Assembly (NCBI GenBank): GCA_035275625.1
Contig: DATEMK010000573.1
Span: 1-8,409 of the forward strand
Direction of reading: 5' to 3'
Length of the DNA stretch: 8,409 bases
From: DATEMK01 sp035275625
Lineage (GTDB): Bacteria > Bacteroidota > Bacteroidia > AKYH767-A > OLB10
The notes under the pieces were generated by a model that was not told the origin of the DNA, did no database searches, and saw nothing but the letters and a program-made list of their open reading frames with translations. Position numbers and translations under genes: made by a program. Of the stretch, positions 7,058 through 8,409 are shown in pieces (positions within the stretch are counted from its first letter, which is position 1; the number at the start of each line of letters is the position of its first letter).

Positions 7058-7067
7058 AAATTTCCTG

Positions 7068-8409
7068 ATGAATTTTCTTCCAATATTTTTCCATCATTAT
7101 TTTGTTTTGGTTACCGCACTGTTTTTCTTTTATTTCATCGGACACTTTTTATTTTTTCTATTCCGAAATTATTTTTTACTAAAAGGGACTTACCTGGATT
7201 ATTTTTCAAAAATACTTCTTGGTTTAGTTTCATTCATCACTTTTTATTCAATCGTAACATCACATTTCAAGACTGTGAATTTATGTTTCCCCATGATTTT
7301 TGCATTGTTATTTTATGAAGCAAAAAAAAATCGAATCCCGTCTCTTACACCAGTTAGACAAGAAAAAAGCTTTAGATGGACTCACATTTTTGAATTATTG
7401 ACTGTAACATTTTTATTGTGCGGATGGGAATCCGTTTTTCTTTTAAGCGATCAGCCATTCCCTTTTGCAGTTCCGCATTTTGATCATACGGATTACAGTA
7501 CTATTTCTCAATTCCTGAATTTAACCGGGCAGGAAAATGCGTTTCGTGAATCTAATCTTTATGACGATATCTTCAAAGGGCTCATTCCGTATCATTATTT
7601 TGAATTGTGGCTGAATGCTGCTGTGGCAAAATGTTTTGGTTTGTTATATTCAAGTTCGCTCTTGCTTGTTATTTATCCGCTTTTCTATTTTCTTTTTTAT
7701 ATTGGGGTTAATGCGCTTTGGGAAGGATTCGGAAAAATCACTTTTTACAAAAAAATATTTTCTTTTCTCTTTCTTTTTTCCGGAGCATTTTGTTTTCCTT
7801 TTTATGAAAAGCTTCCTTTTGTTAACCAATACTTCTGGGGCCTGGTGGTTAAGTCTTATCCAATAGAGTTTCTTGCAAAAAAAATGATATGTATTTATGT
7901 ATTTGCTATTCCTGCTTTCTTATGCATGAAAAGAAAATATTTTTCAACCGGGTTTTTATTTCTTCTCTGTATCCCGGTTGTTTTTGCCGCAGCAGCACCA
8001 GGAATTTTTGTTGGAAGTTTTGTTTTTATCCTGGCAGCTTATTTTCTGAAATTGCTGCCGTTCGCTGAGTTAAAAAAAATATTCTGTTACCTGCTGATTT
8101 TTTCTGCATTCATTTTTTCCCTGTATAAATTTTTTGGCAACCATGTTTTTATTACTGTTGAAGGAAACATATTCAATCTCCTTACTACAGAAAATGCGGC
8201 ATTAAAAAAGCAATGGGCTGACGTTGTTTGGCTGGGGCAAACACTGCCAATTCAAGTGTTGCTTGCTTATTTGCCATTTATCATTCTTTTTGGAATATTC
8301 TTTTTCCAAAAAAAACAAATAAAAGAGTTTTCAGCTTTCCGGATTCCCCTTTTAATCATTTTCATAATGGTTTTTGCAGGAGCAATTGCGTGGGCATTGC
8401 TTCTTCCGA
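7068..8409 (+). CDS. Large multi-pass membrane protein, N-terminal 447 codons (runs off the right edge), function unknown
   Basis: An uninterrupted frame from ATG at 7068 to the window end, 447 codons with no stop. It is very hydrophobic, rich in Phe, Leu and Ile, with around ten membrane segments (for example about 11-32, 46-63, 68-83, 107-126, 185-214, 228-243, 273-287, 294-328, 338-353, 395-413, 426-447). After about TM4 comes an extracytoplasmic loop (about 127-180) with HFDHTDYSTIS (137-147), NLTGQEN (151-157), NLYDD (163-167) and then IPYHYFELWLNA (173-184). His/Asp-rich loops between membrane helices are typical of GT-C-type glycan enzymes, but I do not recognise the family. The frame upstream is closed by TGA at 7032-7034, and ATG at 7068 is the first good start. 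A nine-A run at 7322-7330 lies inside the frame without breaking it. It is not obviously homologous to the membrane protein at 197-1963. Confidence 0.82.
   Translation, partial: MNFLPIFFHHYFVLVTALFFFYFIGHFLFFLFRNYFLLKGTYLDYFSKILLGLVSFITFYSIVTSHFKTVNLCFPMIFALLFYEAKKNRIPSLTPVRQEKSFRWTHIFELLTVTFLLCGWESVFLLSDQPFPFAVPHFDHTDYSTISQFLNLTGQENAFRESNLYDDIFKGLIPYHYFELWLNAAVAKCFGLLYSSSLLLVIYPLFYFLFYIGVNALWEGFGKITFYKKIFSFLFLFSGAFCFPFYEKLPFVNQYFWGLVVKSYPIEFLAKKMICIYVFAIPAFLCMKRKYFSTGFLFLLCIPVVFAAAAPGIFVGSFVFILAAYFLKLLPFAELKKIFCYLLIFSAFIFSLYKFFGNHVFITVEGNIFNLLTTENAALKKQWADVVWLGQTLPIQVLLAYLPFIILFGIFFFQKKQIKEFSAFRIPLLIIFIMVFAGAIAWALLLP

Noticed and set aside
7322..7330. Nine-A run as a frameshift or pseudogene signal
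   Set aside because: The frame is open and hydrophobic on both sides of the run in the same reading frame, so no disruption is evident.
7615..7866. An 83-codon plus-strand frame
   Set aside because: It is offset by one base from the long open membrane-protein frame starting at 7068, which runs unbroken through this stretch.

Overview
The window looks like an ordinary chromosomal stretch from a member of the Bacteroidota. It is AT-rich. It encodes a secreted subtilase with a C-terminal Por/type IX secretion (T9SS) sorting domain, a system confined to this phylum. Its best promoter candidates fit the phylum's TAnnTTTG -7 element, and the starts lack obvious Shine-Dalgarno sequences. The species cannot be named from the sequence alone.

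Layout. The left part (1-3653) is a tightly packed minus-strand cluster read right to left: ettA (ABC-F translation factor), then a polytopic membrane protein of GT-C-like appearance (about 10 bp after ettA, or overlapping it if a TTG start is used), then the N-terminal 59 codons of hisS, which runs off the left edge and appears to start at TTG 18 bp after the membrane protein. A 231-bp divergent intergenic region (3654-3884) separates this cluster from the plus-strand genes. It holds a 4x7-bp tandem repeat, a duplicated block with seven ATTCGT words, and candidate promoters facing both ways. On the plus strand come a secreted subtilisin-family protease (3885-6068), a UbiA-family prenyltransferase most like the MqnP/UbiA-like type of quinone biosynthesis (6095-6964), and a second large multi-pass membrane protein (from 7068) still open at the right edge.

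How the genes relate. The minus-strand cluster joins two translation genes (ettA, hisS) to an unrelated-looking membrane protein; co-transcription is inferred from spacing. On the plus strand the protease and prenyltransferase are 26 bp apart but have no obvious shared function, and the last gene has its own promoter candidate. I see no mobile element, CRISPR array, RNA gene or defence locus, and no convincing new system. The points most worth checking are the repeat-filled leader upstream of ettA, the forced TTG start of hisS, the large insertion in the protease catalytic domain, and the two uncharacterised membrane proteins.
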